Origin: Paenibacillus selenitireducens
GTDB lineage: Bacteria > Bacillota > Bacilli > Paenibacillales > Paenibacillaceae
Direction of reading: 5' to 3'
NCBI RefSeq assembly: GCF_002021565.1
Contig: NZ_MSZX01000003.1
Location: forward strand, 372,027-436,026
DNA: 64,000 bases
Part shown: positions 33,929 to 42,941 of the stretch, one piece after another
Position numbering within the stretch: the first letter of the stretch is position 1
How the letters are laid out: every line of letters starts with the position of its first letter
Position numbers and translations under genes: made by a program
Notes under the pieces: model-generated
What the model saw: the letters and a program-made list of their open reading frames with translations, nothing else
What the model was told of the DNA's origin: nothing
Database searches by the model: none

Positions 33929-35623
33929 ATGAGGAACAAAAGGAAACCGTTATGGATGACCATGTCTGTCGTATTCGTTCTCGCACTCACGGTGGCAGGA
34001 TGTAGCGGGGGCGGCAATAAAACCGCGGAGTCAACGGAAAAGCAGGGAACGACGGAGCAGACAACAGAACCGAAGGTTGAAGGAAATACGGAAGCGAAAA
34101 CGGCAGGTTGGCAATTGGGAAGCGAACCGTTAGACTTCACTTTCTATGGGAACTACGACTGGTATAAGATGCCTGAATGGGGCAAAGACAAGACAACAGC
34201 ATGGATCAAAGAAAATAAAAAAGTAAATATCAAGGCAATTAGCTCAGGTGGCGGTACCGCGGCGAAGCTTAATACCATGATGGCCTCCAATGAGCTGCCG
34301 GATGTGATCTGGGGCGAACGTCAACCGGATGTCGAACGTCTGATCGAAGCCGATATGCTTGTACCCATCGATCAGTACATGGATAAATATCCAAACCTCA
34401 AAAAATGGCTGGATCCAAAAGCCGCCAATATGCTGCGTTCTTCGGACGGCAAGCTGTACATCTTCCCGAACTGGTACACAACACGTGCAAATGGTACGGC
34501 GGGTTGGGTTGTTAACAAGAAAATCTACAATGAGCTAGGTTCTCCGAAGTTAGAAACATTTGATGATTTGTATGCGTACTTAAAACAGGTCAAAGAAAAA
34601 TATCCGAAAATCATACCTTATGAAACCGGCTTAGCGAAAGATGGCCAAGGGGTAGATATGATCTATCAAGGCTACAAAGAAAACAATCCAAGTTATCAAT
34701 CGTTCTATGCGGTTCCTCAAGGTGATCAACTGACTTCAATTTACAAGGATCCAGATTTCCGTGAAGCGAGACAGTTTATAGCTAAATTGTTCCGTGAGAA
34801 ACTTGCGACGCAAGATGCATTTACCCAAACAGCTGACCAGGTTAAAGAAAAAGTGGTATCGGGGCGCGTTGCGGTATATGCCTCTTCGAACCCAACGGTG
34901 GATGCGATGCAAGGGGATGCGGAATTGAAGAAAACGGATCCCGATGCTGGATATATCATGATTTGGCCGCTTCATAAAGAAGGACTCGATAAGAATAAAA
35001 TTTTCGCTGGTAACTATAAGCAACTGGGCTGGAATGGTGCAGTGATCACCAAAAATGCCAAAGACCCTGAGAAAATATTCGCTTTCTTAGATTGGTACAC
35101 AGGTCCTGAAGGTAGTGCGCTTCAAATGTGGGGCCCTCCAGGTCCAGACGGATATTGGAATGGGTTTGATGCTGATGGCGAGACACCGAAATACACGGAC
35201 AAATATAGCTCGGATTCAGCTGGATTAGGTGAGCTTCAATCCAAGAATGATCCATTTATGTGGGTAGGCAACACGGTCTATATTGATGATAATAAAGCGA
35301 AATTTGAAGCGACGCTTCCGATGGAGAAACGGAACTGGTCCACACACTATCAATATGAAATTACATGGAAAACGCAAAAAGACGCAACCGAGTTCGTTAA
35401 CTTGTTCCCTGTCCCAGACAGTCAGGAAGGCGAGATTCGTACTCGAATCACGGATATCTATTTAGAGCAGTTATCCAAAGCTGCATTCGCGAAGTCCGAT
35501 CAAGAGGTGCTTGATATTCTAGACAAAGCCCATGAAGATTCGGTGGCAGCGGGCTACCAGCAATATCTGGATTACATTACGAAGAGATGGCATGAAAACC
35601 TGGGGAAAATGGCAGGTAAATAA
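33929..35623 (+). CDS. Sugar ABC transporter substrate-binding lipoprotein (LplA-like)
   Basis: A 564-residue extracellular solute-binding protein of the LplA/family 1 type. The signal peptide MRNKRKPLWMTMSVVFVLAL leads to a lipobox TVAGC with Cys25, then an acidic Thr/Glu linker. The mature protein has the two-lobed SBP pattern (MMASNELPDVIWGERQPD; FLDWYTGPEGSALQMWGPPG). ATG 33929 gives a normal signal peptide with GGGGG 11 bases upstream; the earlier ATG 33899 would add ten unneeded residues. Last gene of the transporter unit, followed by a strong terminator. Confidence 0.92.
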   Translation: MRNKRKPLWMTMSVVFVLALTVAGCSGGGNKTAESTEKQGTTEQTTEPKVEGNTEAKTAGWQLGSEPLDFTFYGNYDWYKMPEWGKDKTTAWIKENKKVNIKAISSGGGTAAKLNTMMASNELPDVIWGERQPDVERLIEADMLVPIDQYMDKYPNLKKWLDPKAANMLRSSDGKLYIFPNWYTTRANGTAGWVVNKKIYNELGSPKLETFDDLYAYLKQVKEKYPKIIPYETGLAKDGQGVDMIYQGYKENNPSYQSFYAVPQGDQLTSIYKDPDFREARQFIAKLFREKLATQDAFTQTADQVKEKVVSGRVAVYASSNPTVDAMQGDAELKKTDPDAGYIMIWPLHKEGLDKNKIFAGNYKQLGWNGAVITKNAKDPEKIFAFLDWYTGPEGSALQMWGPPGPDGYWNGFDADGETPKYTDKYSSDSAGLGELQSKNDPFMWVGNTVYIDDNKAKFEATLPMEKRNWSTHYQYEITWKTQKDATEFVNLFPVPDSQEGEIRTRITDIYLEQLSKAAFAKSDQEVLDILDKAHEDSVAAGYQQYLDYITKRWHENLGKMAGK

Positions 35624-35633
35624 CTGAAATGAG

Positions 35634-35689
35634 AAAAGGGGCTGCCTCCTAGGGTCGATCCAATGATCCTGGGAGGGGAGTCCCTTTTT
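35634..35689. terminator. Terminator between transporter operon and dgt
   Basis: Long stem AAAGGG.CT.CCTCC..GG / CC..GGAGG.GAG.CCCTTT with a TTTTT tail on the plus strand; the A-run at its left end could also serve the convergent dgt gene. Confidence 0.75.
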
Positions 35690-35702
35690 GAGCTGTATAA
35701 CC

Positions 35703-37019
35703 TTAATCCATCTCATAAATGGAGCCAGATTTACTAGCGAACAGTTCCGCATAGACCTTCTCGGCATAGCTGTCTGTCATGCCTGAAATATAATCGGCGA
35801 CAAAACGCGGCCAACTCCATTGCTGTTGGTGCTTCTCATAGCTTTCGATCCAGTCGGGCGGGATAATCCGCCCACCTGTTTCGGGAAGGATGAAGCTCTC
35901 CCATAACCGGCGTATCATGATTTCACTGCGCATTTGAAGACGTTGAACGCGAAAATCCATCACTAAAGTCACCCAAGCGAGTTTCTTGAGGATTTCCATC
36001 GTTCGCAACAGTTCGAAGTCCTGCTGCCCGTCTCGCACGAACGTGACTTTTTTCCAGTTACGTGCGGGGTCGTCGATAATCCCGACGCGACCCGCGAAGA
36101 TGCTTACCCACCGAGCTTTCATTTCTCGCCGGGTCCGAGAGGATTCACGGTCACAGGCGTGATAGATTTCTTCCCATTGTGCGAGATAATCGGCGAGAAC
36201 ACGTCTAGCCATGGATTTGATGTCTACTTGCTCCCAGCAGAGCTCTGCGTTTCCATTATCATGGATGATCTCATGTACGAGATGCTCGAGTAAACGGTCA
36301 TCCTCGAAGAAAGTTGGATTCATCTGAATTTTCCCGGCCCGAATCCCGTCCTCGATATCATGGGTAGAATAGGCGATATCATCGCATAAATCCATGAGTT
36401 GGGTTTCCAGTGTCTTCGCTTCATGCGGCATCGCCCACTTATGACGAAGCTCAGCGATGGCTTCCCATTCCGAGGTATAGACACCTTTCAATCGACCCGG
36501 TTCATTGATGTGATACGGATATTTATTCGTAGCAAGCAACACGGCAGCTGTTAAATCCAATCCGCTGCCGCTGCCTGCTCGCTTCTCCAGGAACATCAGA
36601 ATACGGAAATTCTGTGCATTGCCCTCGTATTTCAGCCCATATTCCTCAGCGAGGAGGCTATTCAGTACTTCTTCCCCTTTATGTCCAAACGGCGGATGAC
36701 CAAGATCATGCGCTAAGGCAGCGCACTCGACGACCGTAGGATCTATCATCAGTCCGGGATGTTCTCTTTTCTCAAGAAACGGGTATTGACGCGGTAACCG
36801 CCGTGCAACCTCGCGAGCAATCTGCGAAACTTCAAGAGAATGTGTAAGCCTCGTGCGATAGTAATCTCCTGTTCCTGCGCCAAATACTTGTGATTTGCCC
36901 TGTAACCGGCGAAATGAAGGAGACTGAATTAAACGGGCGTAATCGCGCTCATATTCTTCTCTCTCCTCGCTGAATGTCGTCGAAGTTAGCTCGTTTAACC
37001 GAAGTTTGCGCAAATCCAT
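35703..37019 (-). CDS. dgt: dGTP triphosphohydrolase-like HD protein
   Basis: A 438-residue HD-superfamily protein of the Dgt type, which hydrolyses dGTP or other dNTPs to nucleoside and triphosphate. The metal site is visible: His60 in LTHSLEVSQIAREVARR, His104-Asp105 in AALAHDLGHPPFGHKGE, and a later Asp in LCDDIAYSTHDIEDG. The N-terminal RDYARLIQSPSFRRLQGKSQVF is the Dgt signature. ATG 37019 has GGGGGA at good spacing; the open frame to 37130 is not supported by a ribosome site. Single gene. Confidence 0.92.
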   Translation of the reverse strand: MDLRKLRLNELTSTTFSEEREEYERDYARLIQSPSFRRLQGKSQVFGAGTGDYYRTRLTHSLEVSQIAREVARRLPRQYPFLEKREHPGLMIDPTVVECAALAHDLGHPPFGHKGEEVLNSLLAEEYGLKYEGNAQNFRILMFLEKRAGSGSGLDLTAAVLLATNKYPYHINEPGRLKGVYTSEWEAIAELRHKWAMPHEAKTLETQLMDLCDDIAYSTHDIEDGIRAGKIQMNPTFFEDDRLLEHLVHEIIHDNGNAELCWEQVDIKSMARRVLADYLAQWEEIYHACDRESSRTRREMKARWVSIFAGRVGIIDDPARNWKKVTFVRDGQQDFELLRTMEILKKLAWVTLVMDFRVQRLQMRSEIMIRRLWESFILPETGGRIIPPDWIESYEKHQQQWSWPRFVADYISGMTDSYAEKVYAELFASKSGSIYEMD

Positions 37020-37261
37020 ACAAATCCCCCTTTGTGTCTTCATGCCATAATATATGTGAATATGCCTTACATGGAAATGATTTATTGCAAAGAATTGTAA
37101 CACATCCATAACGTCACTTGAAAGCGGCATGTGGTGCTAACGTATGTATAGGATCGGTTTTATCTTTTCGGGGTTAGGGTGTGTTCGGTGTTGGATCATG
37201 ATAAGATCATAGGGTAGGCATTTTCTAATCACTCTATACGTACATGAGGGGGCTATCAATC

Positions 37262-38074
37262 ATGAGTGAATTACATATTATTGAGTCTACCCGTACACCG
37301 AATACGGTTGAATCCATAGAGAACGATTTGGTCGCACTCGGCATCCTAGAAGGGGATCTATTGCTAGTCCATTCCTCGCTGTCCAGCTTAGGTTGGGTAT
37401 GTGGCGGTGAACAGGCCGTCATTATGGCGCTGCTCCATACGCTCGGACCTGAAGGAACATTGGTCATGCCGGCGCATAGCTCTCATATTTCGGATCCCGT
37501 GGAGTGGGGCAATCCACCGATTCCATCGGACTGGTTAGCAGATATTTACTTGCATATGCCGGCGTTTCATCCGGATCTTACACCGACGCGTGGAATGGGG
37601 AGTATAGCAGAGCTCTTCCGGACGATGAGCCCTACGATTCGTTCGCTTCATCCGCAGAGTTCCTTTGCGGCACAGGGTCCGTTAGCTCATCGGGTTACGC
37701 AGGATCATCTGTTAACACCACAACTGGGCCAGAGTTCTCCATTAGGGCGATTATATGACTTGGATGCCAAAGTGCTGTTACTCGGTGTTGGCTATGACTC
37801 ATGTACAAGCTTTCATTTGGCGGAGACGTTGAACGAATCGATGCCGATGAAACGAATGGGAGCCGCGATGGAGGAAGAAGGGTCGCGAACGTGGAAATGG
37901 TTCGAGGATTATGATTATAATTCGGATGATTTCGAGTCCTTAGGTAAAGCGATGGAGCGGCATACGGCTGTATCCATCGGTAAAGTAGGGAAGGCGCAGT
38001 GCAAGCTATTTTCCATCCGAAAGGCTGTTGATTTTGCAGCGAAATGGTTGAATGAGCAACGCTTCTCCAATTAA
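37262..38074 (+). CDS. AAC(3)-family N-acetyltransferase
   Basis: A 270-residue member of the antibiotic N-acetyltransferase family (aminoglycoside 3-N-acetyltransferase fold). Family motifs: LLVHSSLSSLG near residue 30, LGPEGTLVMPAHSSH, HPQSSFAAQGPLA, and SPLGRLYDLDAKVLLLGVGYDSCTSFHLAE, in pieces. Chromosomal homologues such as YokD in Bacillus show the same fold, and many do not confer strong resistance, so the natural acceptor may be another amine. ATG 37262 follows GAGGGGG by nine bases. Own terminator downstream. Confidence 0.88.
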   Translation: MSELHIIESTRTPNTVESIENDLVALGILEGDLLLVHSSLSSLGWVCGGEQAVIMALLHTLGPEGTLVMPAHSSHISDPVEWGNPPIPSDWLADIYLHMPAFHPDLTPTRGMGSIAELFRTMSPTIRSLHPQSSFAAQGPLAHRVTQDHLLTPQLGQSSPLGRLYDLDAKVLLLGVGYDSCTSFHLAETLNESMPMKRMGAAMEEEGSRTWKWFEDYDYNSDDFESLGKAMERHTAVSIGKVGKAQCKLFSIRKAVDFAAKWLNEQRFSN

Positions 38075-38098
38075 AAGAGCATAGGGATTTTCATGGGT

Positions 38099-38133
38099 AA
38101 GGGCAGGTTCTTCGACAGAACCTGTCCTTTTTC
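38099..38133 (+). terminator. Terminator after the acetyltransferase gene
   Basis: GGCAGGTTCT-TCGAC-AGAACCTGTCC stem-loop with TTTTTC tail. Confidence 0.88.
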
Positions 38134-38230
38134 TCTTGTGCGCCGCTGAAATTCACGCTATAGATGCTGAATTCATGCTATGATGGAAGGGTTGAAATAT
38201 TTTCCAATATTTACATGAGGAGGATGTTTT

Positions 38231-39907
38231 GTGAATTCGAATCAACCAATCTCTCCAGTGATTTCACAGCAGACCCATATTCGATGGGTTACATGGTTCA
38301 GGCGTGCAAGTATCTTCGTGTTGATCGCAGCTTCGGTACTTGTTGGCATGCTGCAAATTCAGGCACCACAGCCAGTTGGGAACGATGCACCTGCAGATCA
38401 ATTCTCGGCGGAGCGGGCCCTTGAGAAGTTGAAGGTAATCGCGAAGGATGCGCATCCGATTGGAAGCGCCAGGCATACGGAGGTCCGAGATTATCTGATT
38501 GCTGAACTTCGACAGTTAGGTTACCAACCCGAAATACAAAAGGCTAAGGTGATTTCCGATTTCGCCAAGGAATCCTTGGATTTATCAGGGAACATTGAGA
38601 ACATCGTTACGCGCATACCGGGTACGGATTCCAGCAAGGCATTAATGATTGCTGCGCATTACGACTCAGTTCCCGAAGGGCCTGGAGCAGGAGACGACGG
38701 CGCTGGAATTGCTGCGATGCTGGAGACGGTCCGAGCGATTCAAGCCGGGCAGCCTTTAAAGAATGATCTCATTCTGCTCATGACGGATGGGGAGGAAATG
38801 GGGCTGCTCGGGGCCAAAGCATTTATTCAGGAGCACCCATGGGTTCAAGATATCGGTTTAGTCCTCAATTTTGAGGCACGGGGAAATAAAGGCCCGGCCT
38901 TTATGTTCGAGACGAGTGAACAGAACGGGTGGATCATCCAAGAGTTCATGAAAGCTGCACCGCAGCCTATTGCGTATTCGCTCATATATAACGTATATAA
39001 GTTAATGCCCAACGACACTGATCTTACGAAGTTTAAGCAGGGCGGATTGCCCGGTATGAACTTTGCCTTCGGCATGGGGTTAGATGCGTACCACAGTCCT
39101 ACGGATACGCCCGAGAACTTGGATCGGAGTAGCCTTCAGCATCATGGCGAATACATGCTGAACTTATCCCGGCACTTCGGTCAGCTTGATTTAAGCGAGG
39201 TGCGGCAAGAGGATCGGATTTATTTCAATGTGTTCGGCTGGCATATGGTCAGCTATCCTCAGTCCTGGGCTATTGGATTGATTGCGCTTGGTGTCTTGCT
39301 GTTTGTATTAACTTTATGGCACGGGTTCCGACAACATCGATTAACGCTTAGTGGGATGGTCGGCGGTATTCTGATTCCAATAGGCAGTCTGGGTTTAGTC
39401 TATGGGGTCATTACTTTGCTATGGCGTTTCATCCCATCGAATTTGTCGAGAGATCGGTATATGGATATTTTGACGAAATCCCATATTAGTGTGTATTATC
39501 TGATCGGGCTGCTCGCGGTAACGGCGTTGATCACCATCGGTTTGTATCGCTGGCTCTCGCGTTATGTCCGTACGGAGAATGTATGGGCTAGTATTTTGTT
39601 CTTGTGGTTACTGTTTGGTGTGGCGACGGCATTCATGCTGCCGGGCGGCAGCTATCTCATGTTCTGGCCTTTCGTGTTCAGTCTCATCGGGTTAAATATA
39701 TCTTTTCGGTGCAGAGAAGGACGATGGACGTGGCTTGCAGCGCTATTCGCGGTACCGGGAATGGTGTTAATCACCCCGATCTTCTATCTCGTGTACATGA
39801 TGATGACGCTGAATATGGCAGGCGCATTAATGACGGTAGTGGCGCTAGCGTCCACCTTAATCTATCCTGTGTTCAGCAAGCGGCTGAGCGTACGGAGGCA
39901 TTCCTAA
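38231..39907 (+). CDS. Membrane-anchored M28 family zinc aminopeptidase
   Basis: A 558-residue protein in three parts: one N-terminal membrane anchor (about residues 25-42), an extracytoplasmic M28 peptidase domain (about 60-320) and a C-terminal membrane region with six or more segments (about 335-550). The co-catalytic zinc site of M28 enzymes is complete: His143 (AAHYDSV), Asp155 (GAGDDGAG), Glu188/189 (DGEEMGLLGA), Glu215 (NFEARG) and His288 (AYHSPTDTPENLD). This resembles Fxna/YwaD-type exopeptidases fused to a membrane domain. Start is GTG 38231 with GAGGAGG eight bases upstream. Peptide substrate unknown. Confidence 0.9.
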   Translation: MNSNQPISPVISQQTHIRWVTWFRRASIFVLIAASVLVGMLQIQAPQPVGNDAPADQFSAERALEKLKVIAKDAHPIGSARHTEVRDYLIAELRQLGYQPEIQKAKVISDFAKESLDLSGNIENIVTRIPGTDSSKALMIAAHYDSVPEGPGAGDDGAGIAAMLETVRAIQAGQPLKNDLILLMTDGEEMGLLGAKAFIQEHPWVQDIGLVLNFEARGNKGPAFMFETSEQNGWIIQEFMKAAPQPIAYSLIYNVYKLMPNDTDLTKFKQGGLPGMNFAFGMGLDAYHSPTDTPENLDRSSLQHHGEYMLNLSRHFGQLDLSEVRQEDRIYFNVFGWHMVSYPQSWAIGLIALGVLLFVLTLWHGFRQHRLTLSGMVGGILIPIGSLGLVYGVITLLWRFIPSNLSRDRYMDILTKSHISVYYLIGLLAVTALITIGLYRWLSRYVRTENVWASILFLWLLFGVATAFMLPGGSYLMFWPFVFSLIGLNISFRCREGRWTWLAALFAVPGMVLITPIFYLVYMMMTLNMAGALMTVVALASTLIYPVFSKRLSVRRHS

Positions 39908-39971
39908 GAACTCGTTGTCGCTTCCTGCGCATGCCATTGCTACTTATATAGAAGAATAAAGATTACTCAAG

Positions 39972-40001
39972 AACAGACTCTGCAGCAGAGTCTGTTTTTT
40001 T
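39972..40001. terminator. Bidirectional terminator
   Basis: AACAGACTCT / AGAGTCTGTT stem with seven T after it, between the convergent M28 and AraC genes. Confidence 0.88.
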
Positions 40002-40007
40002 ATTGGG

Positions 40008-40874
40008 TTACACATTATGGCGGAAATGTTGGGGCGAGACCCCTACGAACTTTTTGAACAAGCGCGAGAAGTAGAACACGTCCTTGAATCCCAGTGAAAT
40101 CGCAATATCCTTAATCGATTGATCCGTGTTAAGCAACATATTTTTGGCTTCGGAAATCTTGAGCCGATGGACATATTCGTGCAGGGAGTACCCTGTATTT
40201 TTATGAATCAGCCGCCGAAGCGTGGATATGGATATATGATGCCGTCTACATAGTGCCTCAGCATCGAACTTCTGATCAATGGAAGTCGCAATGTCCTCCA
40301 TGAGCTTTGTGCCGTAGTCATCATTTGTGACGATCCGCGGTTGCGCATGACTGCTGTGCACAAATTCATACAATAAGGATTCCAGAAGCAAGGCCGCACG
40401 ATCCAAATTCGCTGGAATGCCGCTATCCATGAGTGTGAATATACGATCAATTTTACTCTGCTGCGCGTCGTCCTGACCTGTCTGTCGGATGCGTCCAGGA
40501 TCTGTAAACCACGTGGAAATCCATTCTTCAATCCGCGGACCTTCAATTGTGAAATAGTATTCGTCCCATGTCTCCTGCCCATCAGGTCCATAGTCGAACA
40601 CCGCGCCGGGGTAAAACAAGAAAAAACAACCCTTCTGAACATGCTGCGTCTCCCCGTTATTTATACGATACGTGCCTGAACCGCCTGCGATGTAGACGAG
40701 CGCGTGGTGTTGGAACGTCGCTTGGGGCCGATAGAGCAACCGATTCGGAAGATGCCCGACGCTGCGGATCGATAAAGACTGGATTTGAAGCTTGCTTTTA
40801 TCCGTGGTGCGGTCAATAATGCGAATCGGCTTCGAGCTGACTGTATAGTCCATGTACGTGGTCATAATGGGCAT
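40008..40874 (-). CDS. AraC family transcriptional regulator (cupin sensor)
   Basis: A 288-residue AraC-type regulator. The N-terminal cupin (about 35-130) has HALVYIAGGSGTYRINNGE and FFLFYPGAVFDYGP; the C-terminal double HTH has DAEALCRRHHISISTLRRLIHKNTG and SIKDIAISLGFKDVFYFSRLFKK, in pieces. ATG 40874 stands just after GAGAGGT. It is divergent to the Gfo/Idh plus isomerase operon at 40948, 73 bases away, and should control it in answer to a sugar. The spacer holds a perfect CCTATATATAGG palindrome next to the downstream ribosome site. Confidence 0.9.
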   Translation of the reverse strand: MPIMTTYMDYTVSSKPIRIIDRTTDKSKLQIQSLSIRSVGHLPNRLLYRPQATFQHHALVYIAGGSGTYRINNGETQHVQKGCFFLFYPGAVFDYGPDGQETWDEYYFTIEGPRIEEWISTWFTDPGRIRQTGQDDAQQSKIDRIFTLMDSGIPANLDRAALLLESLLYEFVHSSHAQPRIVTNDDYGTKLMEDIATSIDQKFDAEALCRRHHISISTLRRLIHKNTGYSLHEYVHRLKISEAKNMLLNTDQSIKDIAISLGFKDVFYFSRLFKKFVGVSPQHFRHNV

Positions 40875-40947
40875 TCTACCTCTCTGTAAGTAGTGTTATC
40901 CTGATTGTATAACAAAACTTCACCTATATATAGGAGGTAACAACGTT

Positions 40948-42006
40948 ATGAGTAAGAAGAAGATTGGGATTATCGGAGCGGGTTCGATTTCCGATATGCA
41001 TTTGCAAGCCTATGCGAAAAATAATGAAGCTGAATTGTATGCCATCTGTGATTTGAACCAACAACGTGCAGAAGAAAAAGCCAAGCAATATCAGATTCCA
41101 AATGTATATACAAATTATCATGATCTATTGGCAAATCCGGAAGTGGAAGCGGTTAGCATTTGTACGTGGAACAACACGCACGCGGAGATCAGTATTGCTG
41201 CATTGCGCGCTGGGAAGCACGTATTGGTAGAGAAACCGCTATGCCGCACGGTTGAAGAAGCTATTGCTATGCAAGACGCTGTGCGCGAGACAGGCAAAAC
41301 GCTGCAAGTCGGCTTTGTTCGCCGTTATGATGCCAATGCGCAGCTCGTGAAGCATTTCATCGACAAGGAGGAATTGGGCGAAATCTATTATGCCAAAGCA
41401 ACCTGCATTCGCAGACTCGGCAACCCAGGCGGCTGGTTCGCAGACGTCGAACGCTCTGGCGGCGGTCCGTTGATCGATCTAGGGGTGCATATCATCGATT
41501 TGTGCTGGTACATGATGGGACGTCCGAAGCCGGTTTCGGTGAGCGGCAACACGTATCACAAGTTAGGCAACCGCGCGAATATCAAGAACTTGTCCTTCTA
41601 CCAAGCGGCTGACTATGATCCCAACACGAACGGCGTAGAAGATTTGGCGAATGCCTTGATTCGCTTCGAGAATGGAGCCTCTTTATTGATCGATGTCAGC
41701 TTCACGCTCCATGCGAAGAAAGATGAAATTGCCGTGAAATTATATGGCGACAAAGGCGGCGTGGAGATCGAGCCTGAATTGACGATGATTACAGAGAAAT
41801 ACGACACGATTCTGAACGTAGCTCCGCAAACTGATAGCAAATCCATCAACGTAACGGAAGCGTTCTGTAATGAAGTGAACCACTTCGTGTCATGCGTTCA
41901 GTCAGGAGAGACACCGATCAGCCCTGTGGAAGATGGTTTGAATATCATGAAGATCTTGTGCGGAATTTATGAGTCTGCGGCAAAAGGCCAAGAAGTTCAA
42001 CTATAA
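40948..42006 (+). CDS. Gfo/Idh/MocA family oxidoreductase
   Basis: A 352-residue NAD(P)-dependent sugar dehydrogenase. Rossmann motif IGIIGAGSISDMHLQAY, EKP motif in LVEKPLCRT, and substrate-domain GGGPLIDLGVHIIDLCWYMMG with the catalytic-side Asp/His. AGGAGGT stands ten bases upstream. It heads a unit with two TIM-barrel isomerase/epimerase genes, the usual composition of operons for inositol-like compounds or for pathways that pass through a keto-sugar. The reaction itself cannot be fixed from sequence. Confidence 0.93.
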   Translation: MSKKKIGIIGAGSISDMHLQAYAKNNEAELYAICDLNQQRAEEKAKQYQIPNVYTNYHDLLANPEVEAVSICTWNNTHAEISIAALRAGKHVLVEKPLCRTVEEAIAMQDAVRETGKTLQVGFVRRYDANAQLVKHFIDKEELGEIYYAKATCIRRLGNPGGWFADVERSGGGPLIDLGVHIIDLCWYMMGRPKPVSVSGNTYHKLGNRANIKNLSFYQAADYDPNTNGVEDLANALIRFENGASLLIDVSFTLHAKKDEIAVKLYGDKGGVEIEPELTMITEKYDTILNVAPQTDSKSINVTEAFCNEVNHFVSCVQSGETPISPVEDGLNIMKILCGIYESAAKGQEVQL

Positions 42007-42042
42007 TTCATTCATCATAAATCAGGAAAAGAGGCTAAGTAT

Positions 42043-42900
42043 ATGAAACTGGGCGTAAGTTCTTACAGTTTATTGGGTGCAATGCAGTCCGGCGAAATGG
42101 ATATTCTAGGTGTCATCGATTGGGTGGCCGATCAAGGCGGCGAACATATTGAGATCGTTCCGATCGGTTTCGAATTGATTGGGAACCCTGAACTGACGGA
42201 TGCGATTCGTGAAAAAGCACAATCTCGCGGCATTGATATCTCCAACTATGCGATCGGTGCTAATTTTGCGACGGAAACTGAAGAAGCATATGAAGCGGAG
42301 ATTAAGCGTGTTATGGCTGAAGTGGATGTTGCAGCTCGCTTAGGCGTCAAGCGTATGCGCCATGACGTAGCGAACAGCAGCGATATTTCGATCGGCAATT
42401 TCTACCGTGAACTGGATCGCTTGGCAGCAGCGTGCGCGCGGATCGCGGATCATGCGGCACAGTATGGCATCGTAACGAGCGTAGAGAATCATGGATATTT
42501 TATTCAGAACAGTGATCGTGTACAGATCTTGGTGAACAAGGTTGATCGTTCTAACTTCCGTACGACGCTTGATGTAGGTAACTTTATGTGTTCAGACGAG
42601 GAATCTGTAGCGGCTGTGAAGAACAATATTTCGTATGCATCCATGGTCCATGTGAAAGATTTCTATTTGAGACCTTCTTATCAGAATCCGGGTGACGGAT
42701 GGTTCAAGACAGCAAGCGGGAACTATTTAAGAGGCGCTATTGTAGGGCATGGCGATATTGATATGCAGGAAGTGCTTCGGGTTGTGAAGAATTCGGGATA
42801 TGATAGTTATATTTCACTAGAATTCGAAGGGCTTGAAGAGTGCAAAAAAGCAACGAAAATCGGTCTGGATAATATCAAAAGATACTGGGACCAAGCTTAA
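42043..42900 (+). CDS. Sugar phosphate isomerase/epimerase family TIM-barrel protein
   Basis: A 285-residue protein of the AP-endonuclease-2-like (xylose-isomerase-like) TIM-barrel superfamily. The four metal ligands expected for the family are present: Glu148 (TSVENHG), Asp177 (TTLDVGNF), His203 (SMVHVKDF) and Glu260 (ISLEFEG). Members include keto-sugar 3-epimerases, inosose dehydratases/isomerases and the deglycosidases and lyases that act on 3-keto-glycosides. It lies 36 bases after the dehydrogenase gene and 41 before a paralogue, so a shared pathway is likely. Confidence 0.9.
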   Translation: MKLGVSSYSLLGAMQSGEMDILGVIDWVADQGGEHIEIVPIGFELIGNPELTDAIREKAQSRGIDISNYAIGANFATETEEAYEAEIKRVMAEVDVAARLGVKRMRHDVANSSDISIGNFYRELDRLAAACARIADHAAQYGIVTSVENHGYFIQNSDRVQILVNKVDRSNFRTTLDVGNFMCSDEESVAAVKNNISYASMVHVKDFYLRPSYQNPGDGWFKTASGNYLRGAIVGHGDIDMQEVLRVVKNSGYDSYISLEFEGLEECKKATKIGLDNIKRYWDQA

Positions 42901-42941
42901 TATCGTCCCAAATGAAATGAAGCAGAGGAGGTAACACGCAC

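Noticed and set aside
40925-40936. CCTATATATAGG palindrome as an operator
   Set aside because: It runs into the ribosome site of the dehydrogenase gene, and a short AT-rich palindrome of this kind is likely by chance.
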